DNA from: Geomonas edaphica
GTDB lineage: Bacteria > Desulfobacterota > Desulfuromonadia > Geobacterales > Geobacteraceae
Assembly (NCBI RefSeq): GCF_004917075.1
Contig: NZ_SSYB01000001.1
Coordinates: 310,001 to 374,000, forward strand
Direction of reading: 5' to 3'
Length of the DNA: 64,000 bases
Position numbers and translations under genes: made by a program. Below the pieces are notes generated by a model that was given only the letters and a program-made list of their open reading frames with translations, did not search any database and had not been told where the DNA came from. The first letter of the stretch is position 1. The number at the start of each line of letters is the position of its first letter. Below are positions 38,322-46,959 of this stretch, piece by piece.

Positions 38322-39886
38322 GTGCGAATCAGGCTACATCAACTCCCGCACCTCCTGGTAACCCACCAGCGACTCCATTCAGTGGGCGCCTGTTCACTGG
38401 TTTCCTTGGCATCCTCATTTCCGCCATGGTAGCTGGCCTAAGCAATCGCATCGGCTCTCTGGCGCTGGCCGACGTGCGCGGGGTACTTGGCCTTGGGGCA
38501 GATGAGGGGAGCTGGCTCAACACCGTGTACGTTGCCGCGGAATTGATCGCGATGCCTTTCTCTATCTGGTTGGCAACGATCATTTCCCTTAGGCGTTTCC
38601 ACATGTTGATGACGGGACTGTTTGTCCTGCTCTCTCTCATCATCCCCTTAGTACACGACCTGTCTGCCTTGCTGTTGCTGCGCAGCTTTCAGGGAGTTGC
38701 GGGGGGGATGCTGATCCCGATTCTCATGCTATCGGCGTTGCGGTTTTTCCCAATACCAATTCGCCTGTACGGTATGTCGCTGTACGCCCTGACGGCCACT
38801 TTTTCGCCCAATCTAGGGCTCTGGATGGCCAGTAACTGGACTGATGTTTGGTTTGATTGGCGCCTGCTTTATTGGCAAAACCTGCCTTTCGGGTTACTGG
38901 CGATGGGGATGGGATGGTGGGGGATTCCACAGGACCCGACACGGCCAGAGCGTCTAGGACAGACCGACTGGTTCGGCATGGTATGCGGCGCGGCGGCCTT
39001 GGGAATGCTAGCCATCGGGCTGGACCAGGGGGAGCGCCTGGATTGGTGGCACTCTGACTTGCTCTGCTGGTTGATCGGTGGCGGCATTTCCATGATGGTC
39101 GTCTTCCTGATCCGCCAGTGGTATTACCCGGCCCCTTTCATCAAGCCGCAACTGTTGCTGCAAAAACGAAACTTGGGCGTGGGGTTTTCAGTCTTCGTTT
39201 TCCTGCTGATGGTAATGATGTCCAGCTCGAAGTTGCCGGGGATGCATCTTGAAGCTTTATGGGGCTACCGCAGCTTGCAGAGCGCCCCGATCGGGCTGCT
39301 GATCGCTTTGCCTCAGCCTGTTCTATCGCTTGCCGTCGCATCGCTATTTTACCGGAAGTGGTTGGACGCCCGCATAGTGATGGCATCAGGAATAGGGTTG
39401 ATCGCAGTCGCATGTCTGCTCTGCACGCATATAACGGCCAGTTGGATTGTTGATCAGTTCGTACTAGCACAGATGCTGCAGGCCGCCGGGCAGGCCATGG
39501 CGGTGGTTGGTCTGTTGTTCTTGACGACCAGCGTGGTGCAACCGATGGAAGGCCCTTTTGTGGCCGGCACCATCAATACCCTGCGCGCCTTTGGGGTAAT
39601 TTTTGGCGGTGCTATGATCGGTCATTTTTTCCGTCTACGTCAGCATTTTCATTCGGAGATGCTTGTGGATCGCATCGGCCGGATTTCTGCGAATATACCG
39701 CTATCCCAAGACAACCTAGCCGCATTAACTGACAGTGCTCGTCAGCAGGCTTTTGTTTTGGCCAATGCTGACAGCTATCTGATGCTCGCCGCGCTGGCGG
39801 TCCTGCTCATACCTTTCGTATTACGAATGGATTACATAGCGGCTCCGGCTCGGCAAACCTCAGCACCTATCACAAACAAAGGATAA
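38318..39886 (+). CDS. DHA2-family MFS drug exporter (EmrB/QacA type)
   Basis: A 522-residue membrane protein with about 14 helices. It differs from the most common EmrB sequences in details but has the typical 'LNTVYVAAELIAMPFSIWLATIISLRR' helix 2-3 region and 'LRSFQGVAGGMLIPILML' in helix 4-5, like EmrB. It pumps hydrophobic compounds out of the cytoplasm or inner membrane using the proton gradient, delivering them to the lipoprotein channel via the HlyD adaptor. It is translationally coupled to the upstream gene (ATGA overlap) and 4 bp from the adaptor gene. Confidence 0.9.
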   Translation: MSANQATSTPAPPGNPPATPFSGRLFTGFLGILISAMVAGLSNRIGSLALADVRGVLGLGADEGSWLNTVYVAAELIAMPFSIWLATIISLRRFHMLMTGLFVLLSLIIPLVHDLSALLLLRSFQGVAGGMLIPILMLSALRFFPIPIRLYGMSLYALTATFSPNLGLWMASNWTDVWFDWRLLYWQNLPFGLLAMGMGWWGIPQDPTRPERLGQTDWFGMVCGAAALGMLAIGLDQGERLDWWHSDLLCWLIGGGISMMVVFLIRQWYYPAPFIKPQLLLQKRNLGVGFSVFVFLLMVMMSSSKLPGMHLEALWGYRSLQSAPIGLLIALPQPVLSLAVASLFYRKWLDARIVMASGIGLIAVACLLCTHITASWIVDQFVLAQMLQAAGQAMAVVGLLFLTTSVVQPMEGPFVAGTINTLRAFGVIFGGAMIGHFFRLRQHFHSEMLVDRIGRISANIPLSQDNLAALTDSARQQAFVLANADSYLMLAALAVLLIPFVLRMDYIAAPARQTSAPITNKG

Positions 39887-39890
39887 GACA

Positions 39891-40967
39891 ATGGCATTTC
39901 CAAAAACAGCAATGATCATTTCCGGTCTCCTTCTTGTGTCCGTAGTCGGAGCGGGTATTTACCTTCTCAATCATCACCAATCCGATGCGGATAGGCAATC
40001 AACCGATGATGCATATGTACGGGCGGATTTTACCCTGGTAGCCCCGCGAGTTAACGGGCAGATAGCTCGTGTTCTTGTGGACGATAACGAAACCGTAAAG
40101 GCTGGTCAGCTACTGGCGGTAATCGACGACCACGACCTGAAGGTTTCCGTCCAGAGCGCTCAAGCAGAGGCAGGAGCAGCACAGGCCGCCATTGAAAGCC
40201 TGAAGGCAACCATCAAGCGAAATGCGTCAACTATCCAGCAGGCTCAAGCTGCCGTTAGGTCGGATGAAGCTTCGATTGCCCTCGCGAAAGCCAATACTGA
40301 GCGTTATCGCAACCTGTCAACTGATGGTTCAGGAACTCGCCAGGAGGCCCAGAATGCGGAGACCCAATTACAGGTGCACCTGGCAGCGCTCGACCGCGAC
40401 AAGGCCGGCGTAGAAGCGGCCCGACAGCAAACATCGATACTTGAAGCCGATCTGAAAAAAGCGGAAAGCTCGCTGCAGCGGGCCAAGGCCGTACAAGCTG
40501 CGGCCGAACTCAACCTTTCCTACACCAAGATCGTCGCTCCCATAGACGGGACCATAGCACGCCGTTCCGTGCGCCAGGGTGCCTTCGTCACCACCGGTAT
40601 GCCTCTGCTGGCAGTGGTGCCACTGGATAAGGTCTATATCGAAGCCAACTTCCGGGAAACGCAGCTTGCCCGTATTCGCCCAGGACAATCCGTTACGATC
40701 CGCGTTGACACACTGCCTGGCGTGGTCCTTTCGGGCAGCGTCGCAAGCTTGTCACCAGCAAGCGGTGCTTCATTTGCCCCAGTCGCACCGCAGAACGCAA
40801 CAGGCAATTTCACCAAAATAATTCAGCGTTTGCCTGTGCGCATAAGTATTGCCCCCGGCCAGGTCGCAAGCAAGCAATTACGAGTTGGCATGTCTGTGCA
40901 GCCAACGATTGAGATTGGAACAGGTCCGAACGCAAAAAAGCAATCGAAGGATGATGAGGAAGGATAA
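39891..40967 (+). CDS. HlyD/EmrA-type membrane fusion protein
   Basis: A 358-residue adaptor. A single N-terminal helix (about residues 6-25) anchors it in the inner membrane. The first half lipoyl domain has 'DDAYVRADFTLVAPRVNGQIARVLVDDNE', in which the 'QSTDDAYV' start is typical of EmrA. A coiled-coil hairpin (about 85-205) follows, then the second half-lipoyl ('YTKIVAPIDGTIARRSVRQGAFV') and a beta-barrel domain. It bridges the MFS pump and outer-membrane channel. It is the last gene of the tripartite operon. Confidence 0.92.
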   Translation: MAFPKTAMIISGLLLVSVVGAGIYLLNHHQSDADRQSTDDAYVRADFTLVAPRVNGQIARVLVDDNETVKAGQLLAVIDDHDLKVSVQSAQAEAGAAQAAIESLKATIKRNASTIQQAQAAVRSDEASIALAKANTERYRNLSTDGSGTRQEAQNAETQLQVHLAALDRDKAGVEAARQQTSILEADLKKAESSLQRAKAVQAAAELNLSYTKIVAPIDGTIARRSVRQGAFVTTGMPLLAVVPLDKVYIEANFRETQLARIRPGQSVTIRVDTLPGVVLSGSVASLSPASGASFAPVAPQNATGNFTKIIQRLPVRISIAPGQVASKQLRVGMSVQPTIEIGTGPNAKKQSKDDEEG

Positions 40968-41117
40968 ACAACCAATGAAAAGTCGAGAATGCCTCCAATT
41001 GATCATTAGATATTAACTGCTTTGGTCTATGTCCGCATCAGTGCTGTCATCTGCAAAATGGGGATATGGGAACACCAGGCGAAAGCCAACAGGAAAAACA
41101 CTATGAAGGAGAACATC

Positions 41118-41750
41118 ATGGCAAAATTACTCTACGTGACCTGCAACCTTAAACCTATGGAAATTTCCCGCAGTCTTTCAGTGGGGAATGAGTTTCTAAA
41201 CGAGTACATAAAGCATAACCCGGAGGACGAGGTGCATTTTCTTGACCTTTACCGAGACAACATTCAACGCATCGATGCCGATGTGCTGTCTGGTTGGGGG
41301 AAATTGCGTAGTGGAGACGGTCTCGCATCCCTCTCCTACCACGAAGGACGCAAAGTCGACCGCATCTGGAAGCATGCAGACCAATTCATTGCAGCAGACA
41401 AGTATGTGTTCGTGACACCGATGTTCAATCTCGGGTTCCCTGCGGAATTAAAGATGTACATAGATACGGTATGCGTGGTTGGCAAAACATTCACCTACAC
41501 TCCGACCGGCGCTGTGGGCCTGCTGAAAAATCAGGGTAGAAAATGTCTCCATATTCACTCGAATGGGGGCTTCCACTATGGCAATGAAGAGGACCATTCG
41601 GTACCCTACCTTAAGTCGATTATGGGCTTCATGGGGATCGAAAACTTCGAAGCAATCGTGCTGGAAGGCGTCGATGCCATGCCGGACCTGGCTGAAGAAT
41701 ACAAAGAAGCAGCTATGATAAAGGCCCGCTTGGCCGCACTGAGCTTTTAG
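41118..41750 (+). CDS. azoR: FMN-dependent NADH-azoreductase (AzoR family)
   Basis: A 210-residue flavodoxin-fold protein. '[14 protein letters not shown]' at the start is the FMN-phosphate region, '[22 protein letters not shown]' is the flavin loop plus helix, and '[11 protein letters not shown]' the second flavin loop. AzoR enzymes reduce azo compounds and quinones by two-electron steps and protect against thiol-reactive stress. The start is ATG 41118: AAGGAG (41106-41111) precedes it by six bases and would lie inside a gene starting at 41103. The true gene is thus shorter than the open frame. It follows the efflux operon by 150 bp. Confidence 0.88.
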   Translation: MAKLLYVTCNLKPMEISRSLSVGNEFLNEYIKHNPEDEVHFLDLYRDNIQRIDADVLSGWGKLRSGDGLASLSYHEGRKVDRIWKHADQFIAADKYVFVTPMFNLGFPAELKMYIDTVCVVGKTFTYTPTGAVGLLKNQGRKCLHIHSNGGFHYGNEEDHSVPYLKSIMGFMGIENFEAIVLEGVDAMPDLAEEYKEAAMIKARLAALSF

Positions 41751-41753
41751 AGG

Positions 41754-41834
41754 ATGAAAGTCGTAGTCTTGCTCACTTTGCTCGTCTGGGTCGGCGTCTG
41801 TCTTGTAGCTTTTTTCTACAAAAGAGAGCGTTGA
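41754..41834 (+). CDS. Tiny membrane peptide, 26 residues
   Basis: The frame MKVVVLLTLLVWVGVCLVAF plus FYKRER* codes a single hydrophobic helix ending in a positive tail, the typical topology of small inner-membrane proteins. It starts three bases after the azoreductase stop (TAGAGGATG, with AGAGG partly acting as ribosome site) and ends 12 bp before the hemerythrin gene. The tight packing between two genes supports real translation. Function unknown; it could anchor or modulate a partner. Confidence 0.5.
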   Translation: MKVVVLLTLLVWVGVCLVAFFYKRER

Positions 41835-41846
41835 GGAGCGATCTTC

Positions 41847-42200
41847 ATGGGAATGTCTTCTATGGTGTACCAGGGAACGGACAGCCGATTCCACCGGATC
41901 GTCAACGTGATAGATGACGTGGCGTGCCATGTGGTCGAAGGTAGACAGCACAATTGGAGAGAATCCATTGCCCTCCTACTTTTGCAGATGGTAGCTCATG
42001 TTCAAGATGAGGAGGACCACCTGAAGGTGCTCGGGTTACCGAACTATCAGCAGCACTGCGAGCACCATAGGTTCATCTGCAGACTTGCCGCTAGGATTGT
42101 CCACGGGCATGGCTACGGCGAAAACGTCCCTGCCCGCGAACTGCATTTTCTCAAGGCGCAGTGGCTTGAGCACGTGCGAAAATTTGATTGCGACTACTAA
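41847..42200 (+). CDS. Bacteriohemerythrin-like protein
   Basis: A 117-residue all-alpha protein with the di-iron ligand pattern of hemerythrins: His near residue 16 and the 'HVVEGR' helix, 'MVAHVQDEEDHLK' with Glu and His, 'HCEHHRFI' with two His, and a final 'WLEHVRKFDCDY' with His and Asp. Such proteins bind O2 or NO reversibly, and in microaerophiles and anaerobes they protect oxygen-labile enzymes or deliver O2. It is preceded by GAGGAGCG and follows the tiny membrane peptide, so the azoreductase, peptide and hemerythrin form one stress operon. Confidence 0.85.
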   Translation: MGMSSMVYQGTDSRFHRIVNVIDDVACHVVEGRQHNWRESIALLLLQMVAHVQDEEDHLKVLGLPNYQQHCEHHRFICRLAARIVHGHGYGENVPARELHFLKAQWLEHVRKFDCDY

Positions 42201-42292
42201 ACACTCACGCGACCCCCGATATTTCCATCTTAGCGATATGTCCTAATTTCAAACCCTTCTGCTTTACGGTATTTGATACAATAAACCAATAT

Positions 42293-42327
42293 TACCAAAT
42301 GCGGTGAACATATCACCGCATTTGGTA
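42293..42327. terminator. Perfect 15-bp stem-loop (candidate terminator or RNA element)
   Basis: TACCAAATGCGGTGA and TCACCGCATTTGGTA are exact inverted copies around ACATA. The position, 92 bp after the hemerythrin gene, fits a terminator, but there is no T run on either strand (TCCTCCC follows). The rest of the gap 42201-42542 is AT-rich and contains the promoter region of the porin gene, with AAGGAGG at 42528-42534 as ribosome site. Confidence 0.55.
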
Positions 42328-42542
42328 TCCTCCCACCGTTCAAAAATCCCCAATCGTTTTAAATTAGCACGTTACGCAATGGCACAATTCTAGCTCTTAA
42401 GCTGCCGGAAATCGTGCCCCCCTATTTTTGCATCTCTCACATCGTAGTGATGTTTCACCATTTATCAAACAGGAGGAGGTGGTCAATTACAGGGTCTTCT
42501 GATTCACCAGTTGTTCCAATGCAAAGTAAGGAGGCTTATTTG

Positions 42543-43757
42543 ATGGGGGTTAGAGGGTTGCAAGGAGTGTTGTTCTTCTGCTCGCTGTTCGCCGCCTCAA
42601 CGAGTATGGCGACGGAGATACATGGCAGGAGTTCCACGCAGTTTCAGTTATTCAGCAATGAAATGCTGAATGGCAAACGACAGATTGAGCTGGCCGAATA
42701 TCTGCGGTTCTCAATCACTAACATCGACAAGGAGGGAAAGTTCACTATTCATGGCTATGGCAGGGGGGCTCAGGACTTCACCAATGGCGACGGCCTCAAT
42801 GGCAGACTCTACTACTTCTATGGGGACTACCGTGACCTTTATGAAAAGATCGATCTTAGGATTGGTCGCCAGTTCGTAGATGTCTCAGCTGGCAGTGCCA
42901 TCGTTGACGGGGCACTGATCGGGGTGAAAAACGTAGGACCTGTTGCGTTTACGGTGCTTGGTGGCCACGACGTGGTGTTCGGCCTTAACGGCGAAACGGG
43001 AAACGCTGGCAATACCGTATTCGGTCTCGCTGCATACTTGAGCGGTTTCCGAGAAACCGATGCGGAGGTCAGTTGGCTCCGAAAATTCGATGGCAGTGAT
43101 ATCACGAGAGACATCATCGGTGGCTCGTTTAAGCAGTACCTCTTCAACAACGTGAAGCTGTACGGCAATGCAAAATACGACATCACTGCCGAGGCATTCA
43201 ACGAGGTTCTGGGCGGGGTAAAGTACTTCCCCACATCGGATCTCATCTTTACCGGGGAGTACTACAGGAGCTATGCGACCTTTGATACAACTTCAATCTA
43301 CTCTGTGTTTGCTGTGAACGACTACACCGAGGCGCTGTTCAGAGCCGACTACACCTTGAATGACAGGTTGTCGATGAACTTTGGGTACAACCGTCAGTGG
43401 TACGGCGACGGCGGCCATGCCAACGTCTACCATGTAGGCACCGGCATCCGCCCGATCGAGCCTTTGAAGGTGAACATCGAGTATGACAACCGAAACGGTT
43501 ACTACGGCAACACGAACGGTGTAATCATCGATGCGACCTACGACCTCAACAAGGTTTCCCAGGTTGCCGCAGGGTTTACCTACGATGTGTACCAGCGCGA
43601 TTCCATGACCAACGAGGAAACCGCGCGCAGGTACTGGCTCGGTAGCTTCTACAAGCTTGCCAGCAATATGGGGGTCTCAGGAAGGATCCAGGACGACGTG
43701 AACGCCCGCTACGAGACCAACGTGTCGGGGCGCGTGAGCTTTGATATCGACTTCTAG
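42543..43757 (+). CDS. Outer-membrane beta-barrel porin of a cytochrome conduit
   Basis: A 404-residue secreted protein. Signal peptide: MGVRGLQGVLFFCSLFAAS..., cleavage near 'MATEIHG'. Many alternating amphipathic strands ending in aromatic residues ('RLYYFYGDYRDLYEKIDLRIGRQF', 'FTGEYYRSYATFD') and a C-terminal 'VSGRVSFDIDF' with terminal Phe are typical of outer-membrane barrels. It is followed by two multiheme cytochrome genes, the arrangement of porin-cytochrome conduits in Geobacter. The start is ATG 42543, eight bases after AAGGAGG; the longer frame from 42414 has no signal. Confidence 0.83.
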   Translation: MGVRGLQGVLFFCSLFAASTSMATEIHGRSSTQFQLFSNEMLNGKRQIELAEYLRFSITNIDKEGKFTIHGYGRGAQDFTNGDGLNGRLYYFYGDYRDLYEKIDLRIGRQFVDVSAGSAIVDGALIGVKNVGPVAFTVLGGHDVVFGLNGETGNAGNTVFGLAAYLSGFRETDAEVSWLRKFDGSDITRDIIGGSFKQYLFNNVKLYGNAKYDITAEAFNEVLGGVKYFPTSDLIFTGEYYRSYATFDTTSIYSVFAVNDYTEALFRADYTLNDRLSMNFGYNRQWYGDGGHANVYHVGTGIRPIEPLKVNIEYDNRNGYYGNTNGVIIDATYDLNKVSQVAAGFTYDVYQRDSMTNEETARRYWLGSFYKLASNMGVSGRIQDDVNARYETNVSGRVSFDIDF

Positions 43758-43771
43758 AAAGGGGTACTACA

Positions 43772-44467
43772 GTGAGGAACTTGTTGTTTATGTGTATGCT
43801 GTGCCTCCTGCCCGTCTTGTATACCAAACAGGCATTGGCTGAAAAGCAGCAGCACAAGGAATACGCCCAGGTGACACTCTCTGAGTGCAACGATTGCCAC
43901 AAGGGCGAGGGCGTCGCACTTAACCACGATAGGGACTGGGTGCGCGGCCATCGCACCTTAGCAAGCAAAGCCAACAACAACTGCGCCCAATGCCACACCC
44001 AGGCCTACTGTCTTGATTGTCATCAGGGCGGCGGCATCAACTCGGATCTCACCAGGTCCAACTACGGTCGTGACTATGTGCCTAAGAGCCATCGCAGTGA
44101 CTTCGTGAACCTGCACCCGATCAAGGCCCAGGAGAACCCGCAGACCTGCTACCGCTGCCACGACCAGAAATACTGCAACTCCTGCCATGCTCGCTTTCCG
44201 AAAGGTAGCATGAGGATCAAGTCGCACTTGATGCTTGGGCCGAATAACCAACGGTACGCACCTGCAATCAACGAACATGCCATCGAGGCTCGGCGCAACT
44301 TGCAATCCTGCCAGGTCTGCCACCCGGAAGGTGACGTTTGCATCCAGTGTCACTCCAGCGGCAAGACCAATCCGCATCCGCGCAATTGGAAAGGGATCAG
44401 CTCGAACTACAAGGACAAGGCCGGAAACAAGGTCTGCCTTAAATGCCACATACCAGGAACATTTTGA
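43772..44467 (+). CDS. Octaheme c-type cytochrome, periplasmic
   Basis: A 231-residue protein with signal peptide (residues 1-24, ending 'QALAE'). Eight CXXCH motifs are visible: CNDCH, CAQCH, CLDCH, CYRCH, CNSCH, CQVCH, CIQCH and CLKCH, so it should carry eight covalently bound hemes. No lipobox is clear. It starts at GTG 43772, 14 bp after the porin stop, with AAGGGG upstream. In a porin-cytochrome conduit it would be the periplasmic or barrel-embedded electron carrier. Confidence 0.88.
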   Translation: MRNLLFMCMLCLLPVLYTKQALAEKQQHKEYAQVTLSECNDCHKGEGVALNHDRDWVRGHRTLASKANNNCAQCHTQAYCLDCHQGGGINSDLTRSNYGRDYVPKSHRSDFVNLHPIKAQENPQTCYRCHDQKYCNSCHARFPKGSMRIKSHLMLGPNNQRYAPAINEHAIEARRNLQSCQVCHPEGDVCIQCHSSGKTNPHPRNWKGISSNYKDKAGNKVCLKCHIPGTF

Positions 44468-44490
44468 TACACAGCCAAGGAGGATTCAGA

Positions 44491-46107
44491 ATGATCAATA
44501 AGGTAGTAAGATTTTCGGCGGCCATAACGATGCTTTCGACCGCTTTCATCGCAGGATGCGGTTCGAGCAACAAGGAAGGGGGCTCCTCTGCTGATGTGTC
44601 TAAAATCAGCGAGGCAGCATGCGCCCAGTGCCATAGCACCGCCATCGACCCGGTTGCAGGAACACCGATATACCAAGCGTACCTGGCGTCGTCACATTAT
44701 ACCAACAACTTCCACGTGGTCGGCTGTCAGGACTGCCATGGCGGCGGTGCGCAGCACAACGGCGTCGGCCCTATCCCCTACACCAACCCAGATGCATCCG
44801 GCAAGTGTTTTTCCTGCCATACCGGCCACTTGAGCGCTGCACACTACGCCGCGGCCACCACCAGCGACGTTCTCACTGCGGCGGACGCGATGTACGTCAG
44901 CAAGAATTATCAAACCTCTTGCACGAGTTGCCATGATCCCCATCTCGGCAACAACGGCATCCTAGACGGCAAGGTGAACACGCTGACCGGTCAGGCGAAG
45001 GGGACCCAGCATTCGGATTGGGCTGAGTCCGGGCACGGAAACGTAAAGGGGGCCGCCTGGGCAACTTACGACTTTAAGAACCGAAAGATCGGCAACAGCT
45101 ACACCTGCCTGCGCTGCCACACTTCGACAGGCTTCATCCACTTCGTGGACGGAAATTTTGCGTCACCCTTCCCCACGACGACTTGGGCACAAACTGGTGA
45201 CACCAGCAGGGAAGTTCTTACCTGTAAGGCTTGCCACACCGACTACAACTTCAAGAATCGGGTACGTCGCGTTGGGGCCTATACCGCCTCCTATGGGGTA
45301 GCCGGCCCCCAGCAGACCGTAGCCTATGCTGACGCTGCGACCTCCAACCTTTGCGTACCGTGCCACACCGGCTTGATTAACGAGGCCGGCATCGAAGCAG
45401 TAACTGACTTCGGCAATGCTGATTTTTCGGCTGTCAACCCGCATTATCTTGCCGCCGCAGCCATCCTCTACAGCAAGGTAGGATTCAAGTACTACAGCGA
45501 TCCGGCTGCATATGATCCGTCGCTTGATTTCAGCAACACCCATTTCTCTCACAAAAACATCGGCATCAACAACTACGTGTTGCCTCTGTCCATTCCAGGA
45601 TTCAGCTTCGGAGCCACCGGTACAGATGGTCCTTGTGTCTCCTGCCACATGACGAACGGCACCCACACCCTTTCGGTCGTGCCCGGCATGCAGGCCGGCG
45701 GAATCTGCACTAAATGCCATCAGGGTGGTTTTGCAATGACTGCCACAAAACTGGAAGAGGAGAAGGCAGGGTACCAGGCATCGCTTGATTTCTTGCAGGC
45801 CATGCTCTCCTACTATGGAATGAGCTACACATCGAATTACCCTTACTTCGCAACGAAGAACTGGAATGCAGTCGGCCCAATTGGTGGGAACGGCAAGCAA
45901 AACATGGGGGCTGCTTTCAACTTCAGCCTGCTAAAGCATGAACCCGGCGCCTTCGCACACAATCAGATCTACGCTAAACGGCTGATCTTCGACTCAGTCG
46001 ACTACCTGCAGCACGGTAAAGTGACTGGGGCCATCAGCTTCAGTTCGTTCTCCAGCGCCACTGTTCCGGTCTCGGCCGCTAGAGGCTACATAGGTACTAG
46101 GCCTTAA
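44491..46107 (+). CDS. Nonaheme lipoprotein c-type cytochrome, probably outer surface
   Basis: A 538-residue protein with a lipoprotein signal ('MLSTAFIAGCGSSNKEG', Cys27 region) and nine CXXCH motifs (CAQCH, CQDCH, CFSCH, CTSCH, CLRCH, CKACH, CVPCH, CVSCH, CTKCH). The last 110 residues have no heme motif. Start ATG 44491 follows AAGGAGG by six bases. It is 23 bp after the octaheme gene. Lipid-anchored multiheme cytochromes of this kind are exposed on the outer face and hand electrons to metals or other acceptors. The three genes make a plausible 17-heme trans-envelope path. Direction of electron flow cannot be read from sequence. Confidence 0.88.
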   Translation: MINKVVRFSAAITMLSTAFIAGCGSSNKEGGSSADVSKISEAACAQCHSTAIDPVAGTPIYQAYLASSHYTNNFHVVGCQDCHGGGAQHNGVGPIPYTNPDASGKCFSCHTGHLSAAHYAAATTSDVLTAADAMYVSKNYQTSCTSCHDPHLGNNGILDGKVNTLTGQAKGTQHSDWAESGHGNVKGAAWATYDFKNRKIGNSYTCLRCHTSTGFIHFVDGNFASPFPTTTWAQTGDTSREVLTCKACHTDYNFKNRVRRVGAYTASYGVAGPQQTVAYADAATSNLCVPCHTGLINEAGIEAVTDFGNADFSAVNPHYLAAAAILYSKVGFKYYSDPAAYDPSLDFSNTHFSHKNIGINNYVLPLSIPGFSFGATGTDGPCVSCHMTNGTHTLSVVPGMQAGGICTKCHQGGFAMTATKLEEEKAGYQASLDFLQAMLSYYGMSYTSNYPYFATKNWNAVGPIGGNGKQNMGAAFNFSLLKHEPGAFAHNQIYAKRLIFDSVDYLQHGKVTGAISFSSFSSATVPVSAARGYIGTRP

Positions 46108-46124
46108 AAAGACTTTTGTTGTCA

Positions 46125-46159
46125 TAATGAGCCCTACCCACCCAAGGTGGGGCTCATTA
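46125..46159 (+). terminator. Hairpin after the cytochrome operon
   Basis: TAATGAGCCC pairs with GGGCTCATTA, with further CC/GG contacts in the loop. It lacks a long T run (ACGTTTAG follows). The gap 46160-46375 that follows holds no convincing gene. Confidence 0.6.
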
Positions 46160-46375
46160 CGTTTAGGACTGCGCATGGGAAACTGTAGGAATCGTAATTT
46201 GAAGGGCAAGATTATCTTGGTAACTGACGCACACAAACGCTTGGGGCAAGCTTTAGTTTGTGCACTGCTAGGACGGAGGTGCCTCCCTTTGGACTAGTAG
46301 GGGGGGTAACCGGTCTACTCAACTGCCGATCGACAATTAGATGATGTTGCGTGCAAAGTTGCTAGAAAAAAGTAG

Positions 46376-46425
46376 TTGACATAAAGTTTTTGAGGGGATA
46401 TACACAAGTCTACAAAAACGACAGG
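46376..46425 (+). promoter_or_regulatory. Promoter and candidate self-operator of the Rrf2 gene
   Basis: TTGACA at 46376-46381 and TATACA at 46399-46404, 17 bases apart, form a near-consensus sigma-70 promoter. Just downstream, TCTACAAAAACGACAGG (46409-46425) resembles the left arm of the palindromic sites found at 46921, 52136, 59014 and 62002. This is the expected place for autoregulation by a repressor. The right arm is poorly conserved, so binding may be weak. Confidence 0.65.
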
Positions 46426-46432
46426 GTAATAG

Positions 46433-46894
46433 ATGATATCTAAAAAGACGAAATACGGCCTCAAAGCTCTTATCTACCTTGCACGTCAGTATGAGCAGGG
46501 ACCGATCCTGATCTCAGATTTAGCGCGTGACGAGAACATCCCGAAAAAGTTTTTGGAAACCATCCTGCTCGCCTTGAAGAATAGTGGCATCCTGCAGAGC
46601 CGGAAAGGGAAGGGGGGCGGGTACTACTTGGGCAGGTCACCCCGACAAATCACTGTGGGGCAGGCGATCCGAGTGATGGAAGGCCCGCTGGCGCCGGTTC
46701 CTTGCGTCAGTGAAACTGCATACGCCAAGTGCACTGAGTGTGGCAACGAGAATACCTGTGGCATTCGACTAGTCATGAAGGACGTACGTGATGCCATCGC
46801 GCAGATCGTTGACAACACTACTCTGGCTGATGTGCTGGAGCGTATAGGACAGGCGGAATTAGCCGAAAAGAACGTCGTAGATTTCAGCATCTAG
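46433..46894 (+). CDS. Rrf2-family transcriptional regulator, likely of sulfur genes
   Basis: A 153-residue winged-helix regulator. It begins 'KTKYGLKALIYLARQY', has the recognition helix 'IPKKFLETILLALKNSGIL' and the wing 'SRKGKGGGYYLGR', as in CymR and IscR. Four cysteines lie at about residues 91, 100, 103 and 109 in a tight cluster, similar in place to the IscR Fe-S ligands, so it may bind an Fe-S cluster. CymR in Gram-positive bacteria senses sulfur status by complexing CysK. Here the protein sits at the head of a sulfate/CysK/NifH-like locus and near recurring palindromes. Regulation of the locus is a strong inference, not shown. Confidence 0.88.
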   Translation: MISKKTKYGLKALIYLARQYEQGPILISDLARDENIPKKFLETILLALKNSGILQSRKGKGGGYYLGRSPRQITVGQAIRVMEGPLAPVPCVSETAYAKCTECGNENTCGIRLVMKDVRDAIAQIVDNTTLADVLERIGQAELAEKNVVDFSI

Positions 46895-46920
46895 TAAACC
46901 CCTTTTTTTTGGCTTTAAAA

Positions 46921-46937
46921 TCTACTAAATCTGTAGA
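46921..46937. promoter_or_regulatory. Palindrome TCTAC-N7-GTAGA, candidate Rrf2 operator
   Basis: TCTACTAAATCTGTAGA is a perfect 5+5 palindrome with seven-base spacer, 22 bp before the ATG of the sulfate-binding protein gene and between it and the ribosome site AGGAGG (46949-46954). A short GTGTTAGTC flank continues on the reverse strand and recurs at 62000. Binding would overlap transcription start or translation start. It is the best copy of the motif in the window. Confidence 0.65.
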
Positions 46938-46959
46938 CTAACACAACTAGGAGGATGTC

